DNA of 64,000 bases from Calcarisporiella thermophila CBS 279.70 (lineage: Eukaryota; Calcarisporiellomycota): the NCBI RefSeq assembly GCF_041956535.1, contig NW_027192214.1, forward strand, positions 283,687 through 347,686, read 5' to 3'. Below, one piece after another: positions 47,618-60,101 of the stretch. Both the position numbers and the translations under genes were made by a program. Each line of letters opens with the position of its first letter. Positions within the stretch are counted from its first letter, which is position 1. The notes beneath the pieces were generated by a model, which saw only the letters and a list, made by a program, of their open reading frames with translations, had not been told where the DNA came from and made no database searches.

Positions 47618-49015
47618 TTAGCAGGGCGAGGCTTCCGCCATATGGGTATATAGATACTCAACCACAAACTCAACAAAGCTAAATTTAGCATCGGCGGTCG
47701 GGATCATAAATTGCATCGACAGAAACCCGCGCTCGTTGGTGCGGATCGAGGTTTTGATGGACGCGCTTAGTGCCTTCAGAGAATGCTGAATGTGCGAGAA
47801 CTTGTAGCTATAATGGCGTGGTCGGGTTAGCTCGGAGCAGCTTGGGAGGAGATGGGGCCGGAGGCCGGCCCAAGGCGCACCTGTTCTTGACCACGGAGTT
47901 GCAGTTGAACGACTCCAGCACGTCCGTGTCCTTCGGATACTCCATCTAGCACACCAGAGGGTAAGCAAGCAAGCAAGCAAAGCACACATCCGCAGAGCGG
48001 TAGAGCCGTACCTCTGCACTTCCCGTGATGCCGAACGTGGACAGCTTGAAGAACGGGGCCACGGGCGAGATCAAGAAGGTGATGTTCTCGCTGCTCGCGT
48101 CCAGCTCACTGAACGCGTCCCGAAGCCACTCGGACTGGGAGGGGATGTCAGCATGCGCAATGGGGAGCTCAAGAGCGGTTTCCTAAGTTACCTTCATGAT
48201 GATCTTCTGTAACACTGACGAGCTGTCAAAGTTGAAGTAGAGCGGCGCTTCGGCATCCTGCGTGGTGAGCTTGCACAGGGTCACGATGCCATTCTCCTCC
48301 AGGCTAGACCAAGGCGTTAGCACTGGTGTCATGGGGCACAAGATCGCCCTTCAAAATTACTCACGTCACTACCAAATCTGCTCCCGGCCCCCGATACTCT
48401 ATCTGGCAAGCAGTCGCGCCCATCCGCCCAAAGGGTTCGGGCTGGTTGAAAAGATTGAGGTTGTTGCCCTGTGTGCCTTGCTGCCCTACCTGTGAGCCTC
48501 CTGTCAGGGGGCCAGCGCTCCCAAACACGTTAAGACATTCAATAAGTGCGGTGAGGTGCAATCCAAAAATGACCAGCTGATCTTCCTCCTCCTCGTCGCC
48601 ATGCTTACTTTCTGCAGCTTCTTGCTGGGTTTCTGCTTGATCGCCACGAAAACGGTACTCCTGAAACATGGATTCTTGGAGATAGGCGCGTGCTTGTACA
48701 CACCGCGAATCCTCAACCACAAACTGCAGACCTCGCCTAGATATAATACAGGTCGCTCTCTACAACATCTGTGTTAATGCAGAGAATAATCATTCTCGAA
48801 TGCAGGCTTTTAGGCTACCTCTTTAAAATGGACTGCCCGTAGCAGATTGGCGAGCGATTTTACGTTCTTGAGCTTGGCAAAAAGAATCCTAAATTTTTAA
48901 AAAAATAAAGTACGAATGGCGCAGGGTGCAGCGAAAGTATCTATCCATACGGTTCTCGTCCGATCGCGTTTTTAATCCTGCTGTTATGAACATTATGATT
49001 TTCGTCTGGATTCAT
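47618..49015 (-). CDS. RAD1: DNA-damage checkpoint clamp subunit Rad1
   Basis: Rad1 (yeast Rad17) forms the PCNA-like 9-1-1 ring with Rad9 and Hus1 and activates the ATR/Mec1 checkpoint. Seven exons in transcript order: 48951..49015, 48819..48888, 48365..48759, 48192..48303, 48012..48134, 47881..47945 and 47618..47807. The product is 339 aa. Family blocks are IISRRGLQFVVEDSRCVQARAYL, the LHLTALIECLNVFG helix, ENGIVTLCKLTTQDAEAPL, SSVLQKIIMKSEWLRDAFSEL and the C-terminal SLKALSASIKTSIRTNERGFLSMQFMI with EFVVEYLY. An acidic insert (KHGDEEEEDQ) and a Gly/Gln-rich loop are lineage-specific. This gene is noticeably GC-richer than its surroundings. Confidence 0.93.
47963..47983 (-). repeat. AAGC tetranucleotide microsatellite in a RAD1 intron
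   Basis: Just over five copies of AAGC lie inside RAD1 intron 5 (47946-48011). Probably length-polymorphic; no function implied. Confidence 0.8.
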
Positions 49016-49185
49016 GGTCGCCGAGAAAACACCTAACGATTTAATCCAAAAAGAAATACGCGACCTCGCGTGACTGCTTATAGCGAAAGCGCAACAGGGG
49101 AAATGAAAAGAAAAGTGTTCAAATAATAATTATACAGAATACCCAGTACACCAAACAAACACAGCGATAATAGTCCAGTTAAAAT

Positions 49186-50586
49186 TCATCGAAAAGCATT
49201 AAAGATAAAAACACTGGCCGCCACTATTAGTGAACCCCACGCCTTCCAAGGGCCAAAGCATTGGGCACTATCTTGCTCACAAAAGAGCACGTGACTCAAC
49301 CCAAACACTAAGAGGGCCCTCATTCCCTGCAGCACCCCAGTGCTTACGCTGCCGGTGTGTTGGATTAGCGCGAAAAAATTAAGATTATGTGCAAGGGCGG
49401 AAATGCAGAGAAGTCCATGCGCGAGTGCAATTCTCTCCCACGAGGCAGTGGGGTGAAGCAGCGTAGAATAATTAGGTACGGTATAGAATAGAAGATAGCC
49501 AGCACACAGAGCGCTAGCATACATCCCGGATCGATAGCAAAAATAAGCCGGGTGGGGTGGAGTATTCTTCCCTGACAAAAGTAGGTCGGAGAGCACATAT
49601 ACGCAAGCTAATCAACAAAGTAAGACTGGAGTTTAAGAAAACCAAATACCAAGTGGGATTACCGTAGCCAACAGTGGCGGAGAGGGTGATGACCATTCCA
49701 ATCAAGCTATTATTAGCAGCGGTACCACCTTCTTGTTCAAATGCAGTGACAGCAAGCCCACTGGATAGCCCAATAATGGCGAGCCATTGGATAATGTTTA
49801 AGCGTCGGCCTACAAATGTCGAAAGTAGCGCACACCACACCACCACACTTGAATAAATAACCTGGTACATCTATTTTGCACGTAATAATAGAGGGTTATT
49901 CCATTTGTCACGGGAAAAATGCATAGGGAGATTTAAGCCGCACCCCACTTCCAATATAGAAGAGTCCAATCGTAAGGAAAAAGTTGGCAAAAAGATCAAG
50001 TAGAGTTATCTTCAATATGGGGATATCATAGACACTCATCGCGGGATTGCGGTAGGTGCCAAAAGGGAATGGAAGCCGCGAAAATAGGCTGCCCTTGTGA
50101 TTCTTTTTGACTAGTTTATCCTCCTCTACTTCGTTTTTCTGATTCGCATTGTCCTGATCTCGTTTCGGCTGCAAGAAGGAGAAGAGTTGGGAAAGCGATT
50201 AGAATGCGAGAGGCGCTAAGAAGAAATACAACTAAATGCGCATCATTATCTAGCTTACCAATTCCATGGCAATCATGGCTTGTTCGGACGTAGACAATCG
50301 TCTGTCAGTTCCCGAGGAAGATTTGGTCTTGTCATCGAGAAGCCAGGGGAGTAAAAATGCTACACAAAAAGAGCCAAAGTATTGCGCGGCATTCGTAGTG
50401 TAGGCGCGGGCCGCTTAATTCAAACCCAATTAAAACAGAGAGAGGATTAGCTTTGGTATAGGATGCTTCCACTTTTTGCTTACATGTAGCATTGTGATAA
50501 TATAGCCATTGCGAGCAGAGAGTTTGAAAGAGGCCACTAATGAGAAATGATACTTGATGGAGAAGGATGTAAAGCTGGGTCGGCAT
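49186..50586 (-). CDS. SLC35/EamA-type membrane transporter
   Basis: Exons in transcript order 50484..50586, 50259..50413, 49944..50168, 49663..49870 and 49186..49607 join in phase into 370 aa. About ten hydrophobic segments are visible, in the usual drug/metabolite transporter layout. The strongest is the membrane pair FANFFLTIGLFYIGSG..MYQVIYSSVVVWCALLSTFVGRRLN followed by IQWLAIIGLSSGLAVTA. A charged loop of about 45 residues (DDKTKSSSGT.. to KNHKGSLFS) lies between segments 2 and 3. The family carries nucleotide sugars or other solutes across Golgi, vacuole or mitochondrial membranes. The substrate cannot be inferred here; SLC35F6-like proteins are the nearest in length. Confidence 0.8.
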
Positions 50587-50998
50587 GTTTATAAATGAAA
50601 TAACAAAATAAGGACGGATATATATCAAAAAAATATCGAAGGAAGTAAGGAATTCACGAGCAAAGGGTAGAAATAAAAGTGGTGTTCATGGTAATAAAAA
50701 TTGTATAGGGGAATATGAAAAATGGAAAAGGGAGTAATCTGCGCCATACATGCTGATAATTTCCTGGGCTAAGGCTCGCAAAGTGGTCCATCTTTCGATC
50801 TAGATCTTAAGCCATAAAAGTAATAAGGTAATCAGAATCTACGCATTTTCTCTTGCTATTAGGACTTTATTTTTTGCACAGATGAAGCCTAGCATAGCTT
50901 CTCCTATATTACACTGGTTTATCGACGATTAGAATTCATTCATAATTCATCATCTGATCCCATTTCTAAAACTCTATTCTCTTTTTTTCTACATTAGC
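50587..50998. other. Divergent promoter region, transporter and clathrin light chain
   Basis: 412 bp between start codons. The last 20 bp before the clathrin ATG look like a 3' splice site (T-rich tract ending CATTAG, 1 nt before ATG), so a 5' UTR intron may lie here. Confidence 0.4.
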
Positions 50999-51793
50999 AT
51001 GTCCGATTTCGACAATTTCACCTCAGCAAATGATGACCCGACAGCCGATTTTCTAGCTCGCGAACGTGCTGTTTTGGGTGACGATGCTGATCTCTTTGCC
51101 CCTCAAGAGACGACAAACGCGACTACAGGCTCCAGCCTGGAGCCCGACACGCTCAATATTGGTGGCTTTGGGGAGGCAGACAATATCTCCACGATGGCCA
51201 CCGTTTCTTCTCCACCCAATACCGCCGATCTAAGTGGTATGCTAAGCCCAACCTCTAGTATGCGCTCTGGTGGTGGAGCTAACGTTTCTTCTGGAGGAGC
51301 CGATTACGGATCCCTTAGTGAATTTCCACCTGTGGAGAACATAAATGGGGGTTACACTATTCCCGAGATCGAGCCCGAAATTATTAGGCATGTTCTCCTC
51401 GATCACTCGAAGATGCTTCACCAGGCCACTAACTTTTTCACCTTAAACAGAGAATGGCGGGAGCGTCGTCAACACGAAATTGCTGAGCGCGATGCAGAAT
51501 CAGAGCGTAAGCGCAACGAAACCATCCAGAAAGCACGCCAGGCAATTGATCAATTCTACGAGGACTACAACACTAAAAAGGATCAGACAGCGCGGCAAAA
51601 CCGAGCCGCGGAGAAAGAGTTTTTCGATAAACGCGACGACACTACCTCCGGCACCGTATGGGAGCGCGTCCTTCGCGAGGTAGATGTGAACAGCAAGACA
51701 ACCAAGAGTACTCGTGATGTCAGTCGAATGAAGCAGTTGATGCTCAGCTTGAAGAAGGATCCACAGGCACCTGGCACCTTTATTCAAGCTTAA
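50999..51793 (+). CDS. CLC1: Clathrin light chain
   Basis: This regulatory subunit of the clathrin triskelion acts in endocytosis and Golgi-endosome transport. Single coding exon, 264 aa. The N-terminal 110 residues are acidic and Ser/Gly-rich. A long charged helix, predicted to bind heavy chain, spans about 125-205 (NREWRERRQHEIAERDAESERKR). The C-terminal signature VWERVLREVDVNSKTTKSTRDVSRMKQLMLSLKKDP is typical of fungal light chains. The gene is intact. A leader intron ending just before the ATG is possible. Confidence 0.93.
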   Translation: MSDFDNFTSANDDPTADFLARERAVLGDDADLFAPQETTNATTGSSLEPDTLNIGGFGEADNISTMATVSSPPNTADLSGMLSPTSSMRSGGGANVSSGGADYGSLSEFPPVENINGGYTIPEIEPEIIRHVLLDHSKMLHQATNFFTLNREWRERRQHEIAERDAESERKRNETIQKARQAIDQFYEDYNTKKDQTARQNRAAEKEFFDKRDDTTSGTVWERVLREVDVNSKTTKSTRDVSRMKQLMLSLKKDPQAPGTFIQA

Positions 51794-51984
51794 AACACCC
51801 ATTCTTCACATAGCCCGTCTTTTGGAAGCAATCACAAATCGCGTCAACAATATTTTTGTTTCCTCTTTTATCCTTCTGTTGTTCTGGGTTATTTTTCTAA
51901 GTGGTCATGTTTATTTATATTATACAGTACAAATGTATTGATCTTACAGCAGAGGGATGCGAAAAGGAAATAAAATAAATCAAA

Positions 51985-52784
51985 TCAAGCCATGTTACTC
52001 TTCGACTCCCATCTTTTCTTAGCTTCAAACCTAAAAATGTGAGAAGCGGCATATTAGATCTCTTCATGATAAAGTGTAGACCAAACACTAAGTATGGGTA
52101 AAACATACGTCCAGTTCAGGCGGGGCCTTTTTCTTCGCTTTCTCTCCTGTTCCTCTCTCTGCAATTAATTAAAATCATTAATTAATCTTTGCCGTCCTAA
52201 TTACTAGAAAGCTCTACCTCCAGCTGCTCGGCATGTGCTTTTCGCTCTGTAACTGATTTCAATAAGTTGGCTTGTTGTTGATGCGCAAGCTTATCGCTAA
52301 GGCGAGACGCAAGTTCATGGTCTCCCGAAGCAATCGCGGTTTCTATTTCACATTCCAGCTGCGTCTATAACGGTAAAGGGTATGAAAAGTGAGCATAGCA
52401 GTGGAAACACGCCAATAAAAAGTGAGCTACAACCTTTGGATCAAATCGACCTTGCGGTGTCGGTTGGAATTTTTTGTCTTGTTCAGAGAAAAAGGATACT
52501 GCACTTGAAAGATTTTTGAATCTCTTAACTACTTTTCCTTTTTCCTCCTGTGGAACTTGAGATCGCTTGTTTGAAACTTCTTTCTTTAATCGACGCGTCA
52601 TCTCCTGCTGCAAGATTTGAGCATTATTCTCAACGGGATTGTCTTGTATACTTTCCCTTTTTCTTCTCAGCTTCTGAAGACGAGCCCAGTGCTCCGCCTT
52701 GACATTCTGAGAAGGTTGTGATAATTCTGTAGTTTTTGAGGAACTGGATATTTTTGAGATCAAATAAGACTTGGAATACTTCAT
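51985..52784 (-). CDS. FAM204A-like protein
   Basis: Exons in transcript order 52434..52784, 52218..52364, 52109..52158 and 51985..52030 give 197 aa. The protein is short and strongly charged. It resembles vertebrate FAM204A in four consecutive blocks: a basic helical linker, VSFFSEQDKKFQ..RFDPK, the EIETAIASGDHELASRLSDKLA helix pair, and the C-terminal LNW-FEAKKRWESKSNM, which is nearly identical to the human end. The terminal block is assembled from two small exons, which supports the model. FAM204A has no established biochemical function. The first intron has an atypical GTTGTA donor. The match is from memory of the human protein. Confidence 0.75.
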
Positions 52785-52993
52785 TAATCGAGTTGAAGAT
52801 AGGAGAAGAGTATTTCATAGTCACAGTCAAAAATTAGCTTGGTTGATGCTTCCTAAATATCGAATTAGCCCACGTTGGAGTCATCATGGAAGCAAGTTGA
52901 TAAATATGGGATAGAAAGGAAAATATTACAGGTGATAATATGCAGTTACATTTACATGGCTCAAGGGGAAATAGACTGTGTCATTCTAAATCT

Positions 52994-54940
52994 CTATCCA
53001 GAAGATTTGGTCAACTTCTCCACCTCTCTTTTCACGAAGCTTGCGACCATGGAGTTTCGCTCTTGAGGGCTCACCTGGGTGGCTCCACCCAAGTTACTAT
53101 CAAGAAAAGCCCCTGGCAACTTAGAACGGAAAAAGTGGCTTAACTGTCGATTAATTGACTTGTATTGGTCTCGAGTTATTCTACTATTCCGATAGTATGG
53201 CATGAGATGTGACGCCACTAAGTCTGCGACACGACGCTTTATATTGTCAGCAGTTGCACAATGAGAGCGGGAAGGCGTGGTAGTGCGAGATACAGGGTAA
53301 TTTTGGGGACAGTTATGTGGATGTTCCCGCTCGTCTATGTTATTATCAGAAGTGGACACATCAGGCACGGAGGAAATTGTGACACTAGGGGCGGGACTTG
53401 CTAGTTGAGAACTATTACGAGTTTTTCCAGTAGTATTACAAATGGCAGGGAGGTTAATTTCTAATGAATTATTTGGTTTAGTGAGAGCACGAGGGGCCAC
53501 AGTTGTAGTAGGAGGTATTGTAAAAGCTGGTTGTGATTCATAACGTGTTCTCCTCTCGTTCTCTAAGGACATTGGACTTTGAGCACTCGAGCAAAGTATA
53601 AAATCATTTCCAAGGTCACTCTTTATCCGCTTATGAGGGTTGGAAGAGCCGGCAGCCACCCCTTTTCTCCTAACAGTAGATCCCCCTGGTATCACAGAAT
53701 TTCGAGAACGATCACGCTGAAAGTTGGAAGGGTGAGGATAGGTTTGGGCAGTAGGTCGTGTAGGTGTGGGAATTGCAGAAGCGGATGTAGTTGTAGAAGC
53801 TTTCTCCGCTATTCGACGAGCACGTTCAAATTGTGCCCATAAGGCATTATCTGTATCTCCGGAATTGGTATTTGAGCTAGTTGCTCCAGCCACTGATCTC
53901 GTATTCCGTTGACTTGAAGGAAGGTGAGAATGACGCATGTCATAAGGATTCCAAGTGGAAGCGGAAGAAAGGGTAGATTCAGCGGAGCGGCGTGCTCCCA
54001 ATCTTCGCTGCTGCATGTTGCCCGCTAAAAAATTTCTCCGTGACTCATTGATGACTTCTCGTTGTATCCGAGCAAAAATTGAGGAAGATCTACTTGATTC
54101 TGCTCGTCGAGAGACTCTCCTACGCCTGGCGGAGTTAGTGTGACGAGTTGGTCTTCTTCGAGTCGACCGTTGGAGATGTGCATTTTCATCTTCTGCATTG
54201 GTTCCATCAGAATGTTCAACATCATCGGGGTTTTCGATTGAACATGAGTATTCATCACGACATTTTGGGCAATACCAGGAGCCATCAGGGACGAAATCAA
54301 GTCCAACACAGTACAAGCTAATATAAGAAAAGTTGAAAATGGGTCAATAATCCCATAAAAGTTAAAAAATATCGAATAAGGTTGGACTCAACTGGTAAGT
54401 ATCGTCGCAATCATCACAACAGATTAACTCTTCTCCCAAATCACCCTGTTGACCACAGCTTTCACAATACACAACTAGATCTAAATCGTCTACAGGAGCA
54501 CCATAGTCGTCAATATTTTGGCATACGGCTTGTTTTTTCTTCTCTACATGTATTTTTCTTATAATGGGACCTTTTCATTCGATCATGAAAAGAAATTAGT
54601 AAGAAAATATCTATATAAAATATACTGTATGTGTAACCAAAGTGGCAAAGAAATGACATACCCTCAATTGTCTCTGATATATTAACCTGGTCGAACTCTC
54701 TCCTGCAAGTTGGGCATGAATTTGCAACCTAAAATATAAGTCCCGTTAAGAGCGAAAATGCGCTACCTAATAAGATTGCCACAATAATACCTCAGCCCAG
54801 AGTAACAAGCAACTGAGGTGAAAAAGATGGGAACAAGCGAGATTAGCAATTTCAGTGCCAGTGGATTGTTCTGACTGATCAGGCAACGATGAAGGATCGT
54901 TGATTGAAAGGAGATCAATCATACATATTACACACTGCAT
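52994..54940 (-). CDS. RING and PHD finger protein, PHRF1-like
   Basis: Exons in transcript order 54791..54940, 54662..54728, 54393..54570 and 52994..54317 give 572 aa. A RING opens at residue 3 (CVIC), continues with LACSHLFHLSCLLLWAE and closes with SCPTCRREF in exon 2. A PHD finger follows: YCESCGQQGDLGEELICCDDCDDTYHLYC, then GSWYCPKC; its zinc-binding His is created by the exon 3-4 splice. About 330 low-complexity Ser/Arg/Thr residues come next. The C-terminus is a helical domain (VADLVASHLMPYYRNSRITRDQYKSI) like the end of PHRF1. RING next to PHD plus that C-terminal domain suggests a chromatin-linked E3 ligase that may bind RNA polymerase II. The upstream limit is uncertain because an AG-rich acceptor-like site precedes the ATG. 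Confidence 0.85.
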
Positions 54941-55203
54941 TGAGCTGAAATGGTATTGAAAGAAGTGAGGATTATTTCAAGGAAAAAGCAATTTCATATC
55001 CTCTCTGGAATTTAACAGTCACGTAATGCATATACGAAAAAATTACATCCAGTGGCGGTATTCAGCTAACAATAAGGTGTGATTGTTTCTATTGCTTATT
55101 ACAATATAATGTATAGGTGAAAGAAAACAAAGATAATAAAGAAAGCAAAATTGTTAAAATCTATCAATAAACTGTCTTAAGCTGTCATTTCAACGAGTAC
55201 ATA

Positions 55204-55952
55204 TTAATAACCTATATAATAAAAAAAGTGAGAAAATAGTCGGGCTGGATAGAATATTCCAACTGTACTTACAGCAATCACAGTCAAAAGGACATAGCGG
55301 CGTGTCTAATTATTGATTATATGGGTTATAAGAGAGAAAATTTAGAAAATTGCATCGTTGTTACCTCCACCTTCACCAATCTTCAGCTCTTTCACATCAA
55401 AGAGCGGTAGACCATCTTCAGTAGTCCTTCCTACGATTCAATAACAAATAGTATATTAAACATGTCCAAATGAGATTTCTGTCCAGATATCCGATAAATA
55501 CTTGATTTAGATCCACGGGAATCGCTGAAATTATCATCGTCATTAGCTCGGAATTTACGTTTTTCTTCCTTCTTTTTCTGCATGGAGGCTGGCTGTCCAG
55601 GCTGCTTGAATACTACCACCCCTTCTTTGTTGTTTGATTCCGATTTTTTCACTTCGTCCTTATTTGCATCCTTAGTTGAATCTTTCTTTTTCTCTGCCGT
55701 ATCCTTCTTAGTGTTTGTATCTGGCGTCTCTTCATGTTCTAGAGTGGAAGAAGGTAGTGGTGTCTCTTTTTTGCTGAAAATGTCGTCAATTTCAGACGTA
55801 GAAGCCGAACCCTTTTTCGCTGTCCAATTACCAAACATTATTTAGTCATTAGAGGGTATACCTCTAAACTAGCAGGAAGTAAATTTACTTTCAGCCTTTG
55901 GTTCAGGTCTGGAATTATTGTCCGTTTTGGATTTCTTCTTCTTGTTGGCCAT
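55204..55952 (-). CDS. DUF1764 family protein
   Basis: Five exons in transcript order: 55889..55952, 55502..55819, 55365..55430, 55273..55305 and 55204..55211. The product is 162 aa. A Lys-rich start (MANKKKKSKT) leads to the family motif EIDDIFSKK, a long charged low-complexity middle, then FSDSRGSKSR, RTTEDGLPLFDVKELKIGEGG and the terminal cysteine signature DTPLCPFDCDCCY. The conserved ending is assembled across three junctions, and the last exon codes for only the final two residues and stop (8 nt). DUF1764 proteins occur across eukaryotes and have no settled function; nucleolar localisation has been suggested by their composition. The start codon is 137 bp from that of the divergent RsfS gene. 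Confidence 0.85.
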
Positions 55953-56089
55953 ATTAAACTCGCTGCTCTTCAAGCGAAAGCGAATTTCATTTACATTTAT
56001 TGGGACTTGTTTTTTGGCTGCGCCGCTGGTTAATCAATTGAAAAAAGTACAATATTGCCGTTGGGTTTTTTGCTGTTCAACAATTCAAA

Positions 56090-57024
56090 ATGCGGCTTTT
56101 ATCATTACGGGGTCCTACGAGCCATGCATTTAGAACATTTGCTGCACGGAATCGTACACAAATTTTGCACCCGCGATTAAGGTGGTTGCCCGGGACATTT
56201 CATGACAGATCACAGTGCTTCTCGACGACTCGTCTATTATTAAATTCTCCCAGACATTCGGACCTGGACGGGGATAAGGCAGTCGGGAGTTCCGCTCAAG
56301 ATACAAAGAATACCACGCTTCTACCAGAATATGAAGAGTTTGAAGAGCGAATTGACCCAAATTTATATGCTCAATTGGTTAGTGAAGAGGCGGAATCCAA
56401 CAAAACTGAAAATGAAGAAGAGACTGAAGATCCAACTTGGTTTCTCGACCCAGAAGATAATACTGATACCAGCGTAACAACCAGTGAATATATACCATTG
56501 TGGAAGCGTGTATCTGCAAATGCGGAACCAGCCACGAGTCAACTCGAGGAGCATACAACACCAGTCTCTGGAATAGAATCGGCGAATGATGTTGCTGTTT
56601 TGCTACAACAAGCAAAATTACATAATATCAAGGTGATAGATGTTAGATCTATCTGCGACTGGGCAGAGTACATGGTGGTTGCAGATGCAGGCCCTTTGAA
56701 TACTCGATATTTGCATTCAGTTGCTCACCAAATTGCTAAAGCTGTAAGCCTTATCCTCTTTTTTCAATTCCCTGCCAAGCTTATTCAACGATTTTTATTT
56801 TGTTTTGTCGGAATTAGTTTAACTCTGGGCGAAAGAACTTTTCTGCGACAATCGAAGGAATTGGAAGCGATAGTGGGTGGATACTCATTGATGGCCTAAA
56901 TATCGTAGTGCATCTTTTTACTCCGGAGGCCCGCCAACAATATGACCTGGAGGGTATGTGGGCGAAGTTAATTTCCGAGCCACCTGAGGAAACACAACTC
57001 TCTGCCATCGATGATCGTGGCTAA
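56090..57024 (+). CDS. RsfS-domain protein, mitochondrial ribosome assembly (MALSU1/Atp25 N-terminal type)
   Basis: Exons 56090..56743 and 56818..57024 give 286 aa. The first 50 residues are Arg-rich and non-acidic, consistent with mitochondrial import. An acidic linker follows. The C-terminal RsfS domain reads VAVLLQQAKLHNIKVIDVRSICDWAEYMVVADAG, then a ribosome-silencing core ending SGWILIDGLNIVVHLFTPEARQQYDLEGMWA. Bacterial RsfS and human MALSU1 bind uL14 on the large subunit to block premature subunit joining. In budding yeast this domain is the N-terminal half of the Atp25 precursor. Here it ends shortly after the domain, so the Atp25-specific C-terminal half is absent. Confidence 0.88.
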
Positions 57025-57450
57025 GTAAGATAACATTAGAAAGGACCCTCCTTCAACTATATTTTACAAAGAAAATAACATTTGTATGAATATACAATGA
57101 TTCTATGTCCAGTGAGAATGCTTGAGAATTGGTTGGGAACGATTTGCATTTAGTTTATAGATACTGAAATCTATAATTGCTGCTGGATTCAATAATATTT
57201 CAAAATGGGGAGAATTTATATTAAAGAACCCTTTTCACTAACTGGTAGGCCATATATGAAAATTTATTGATGAGAAAATTCACTGGCAATAAATTTTTCA
57301 AAGTCTATATGGTTTTTACCAAGTCGAATTGCCAAATCAAAATGTTCTCTAATTGGCTCGTCTACCAGTCGTACGAGAACGGTCGAGTTTAATTCCAAGT
57401 AATGTTTTTGTATTCCTTCTTTGTTCTCAACCAATCTTCAGTCGGAGAAA
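57025..57450. other. Intergenic region
   Basis: 426 bp between two plus-strand genes, AT-rich. It should contain the IPP isomerase promoter. Nothing else recognised. Confidence 0.5.
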
Positions 57451-58324
<874 letters not shown>

Positions 58325-58579
58325 ACCTCAAATCTTTGTTTCATAGAATGAAGGTTGGGAGAGGAGGAATGGATAAAAAACATTAATTATTTCTCCATTT
58401 ATCCCTATTTGCTTATTTCACCTGTGTTGTAGTCGTCTTAGTTCCTCTCTTTAATCTCCCTCCTCTTTATTTGTCAATTCGAATTTTTAATAAGAAAATT
58501 TAAGACTAACTGTTTACTGGAGCCCGTGACGCATTTTGTGACAAAATATCTTTCCTTTACTGCTCTCATTTCTCGGTCG

Positions 58580-60101
58580 ATGAGCGTAGTAAACTTGCGC
58601 TTAGAAGAAGCGAAATCCAAAGAGGAGAATAATATTCTCTGTGGAATGTATGGGCCTTCCTCCGAGTTTAGATTTCTCCTTCTTCCTTTAATTTTTTTCT
58701 CTTCTAATTAGTTGTCAATCGCAGTTTGCCAAGTACTCTTGCCCGCGATGCAATCTTCGTTACTGTTCCTTATCCTGTTATAAAAGCAAGGTAATTAGCC
58801 AGGTTCTAACTGAAAGTAAAGTTTTAAAAGGAAAACTGACTCTATAGAATACTAGAAACATGAAGGATGCTCAGAGTCATTTTACCAGGAAAATGTTTTA
58901 CTTGAAATGCAAAGCAGAGGCGTAGATGAAGAGACAAAAAATAAAACTCTGGATTTATTACGGCGTTTTCAGGAACAACAACTGGAAGAGGACGTAGAAG
59001 AATGGGATGAAGGTGAAAGTTATATTAGTGTGGCTATATATCTCCAACTAACGTTCTTCAATAAATAATAGAAAATGACAGCGACACAAGTGATCTAGCA
59101 AAGCGATTAACTGATTTGGATCTGGGTTGGCTTATCTCTTCACATTCTTTATGGCAATAGTGTACGCTCACTATTCATTAATTCTCTTGAAGATAATGCA
59201 ACTTTTGAAGATATTTGGAACCGCCTTACGGAAGCTGAACGATCCGATTTTAAGGAAAAATATCTCAAAGAACCTGAACTTTTACCACTATGGAAACCAT
59301 GGTGGAAGCAGCAGGCCAAAGATGAAGAAGTAGCTGTTGGAGAGTTTTCTGAAGCTCGTCCCAACCTTATAGTCGAGCTGGGTGCTGAGCAAAGTGATGA
59401 GAATACTAGTCAAGGACGACCGGAGGTTCTTTCGGACCTAGTGCCGCTGGAAAAGTTGACAAAAAAGTCTCCTCATCCCGATATACTCTATAATATTGTT
59501 GGTGCTCTTTTTGCTTATACCTTTACATGCCGACGGTTGAATGGAGAGCTTTTTGAAAATCCTGAAGAAACGTGTGTGATGCTCTTGAGAGTTTGTCCAA
59601 TTCTGGCACCAAGATCAAAAGTAATATACCAAAGCGTGTCCGAAGCGATTACAGATTGCATCCGTGCATCATACGAGGTGATTTAATAACTTCAGTACTT
59701 ACAATAATCTTGACTCATTTCTTCACCTTTCCCTATAGAGCTCGCACTCTTCGCAATCTATTACATTTAACGCGCTTGTTATCGAGGATGTCGCCACGCT
59801 TCTCTCTTCCTCCCTCAATGTGCTTTCAGGGCTCTCCGAAATGGTTCGAATATTCCGAGCTTGTAATTCTCAGGCCACTCAAAGTTTCCTCGCAGAGAAG
59901 AAAGTATATTTCTATGCTGTTTATATTAAATCTCTTGGGGACAGTAATGAGATGCTCTCCATGGTGAAGGCGGCTGCACACCTCGAGCACAATCTTCTCT
60001 TGCAGCAAGAAGGCGACTATTCTAAAGCGAAACAATTGACCGAGGAAATGCTTAAGAGTAAAAAGAATAAAAAGTCGCGTCAATTGATTGAAGAGCTCTA
60101 A
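58580..60101 (+). CDS. ZNHIT2: Zinc finger HIT domain protein 2 homologue
   Basis: Exons 58580..58647, 58712..58790, 58856..59012, 59072..59125, 59193..59677 and 59739..60101 give 401 aa, close to human ZNHIT2. The zf-HIT domain spans about residues 21-55: CGIC, YSCPRC, YCSLSCYK and HEGCSE, with all ligands present. Then LTDLDLDNATFEDIWNRLTEAERSDF and LLPLWKPWWKQQ, both family hallmarks, and a helical C-terminal half. In animals ZNHIT2 works with the R2TP/HSP90 chaperone in U5 snRNP and PRPF8 assembly. Two splice junctions needed care: the acceptor at 58855, not the nearer AG, and the GTTGGC donor at 59126. Confidence 0.85.
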
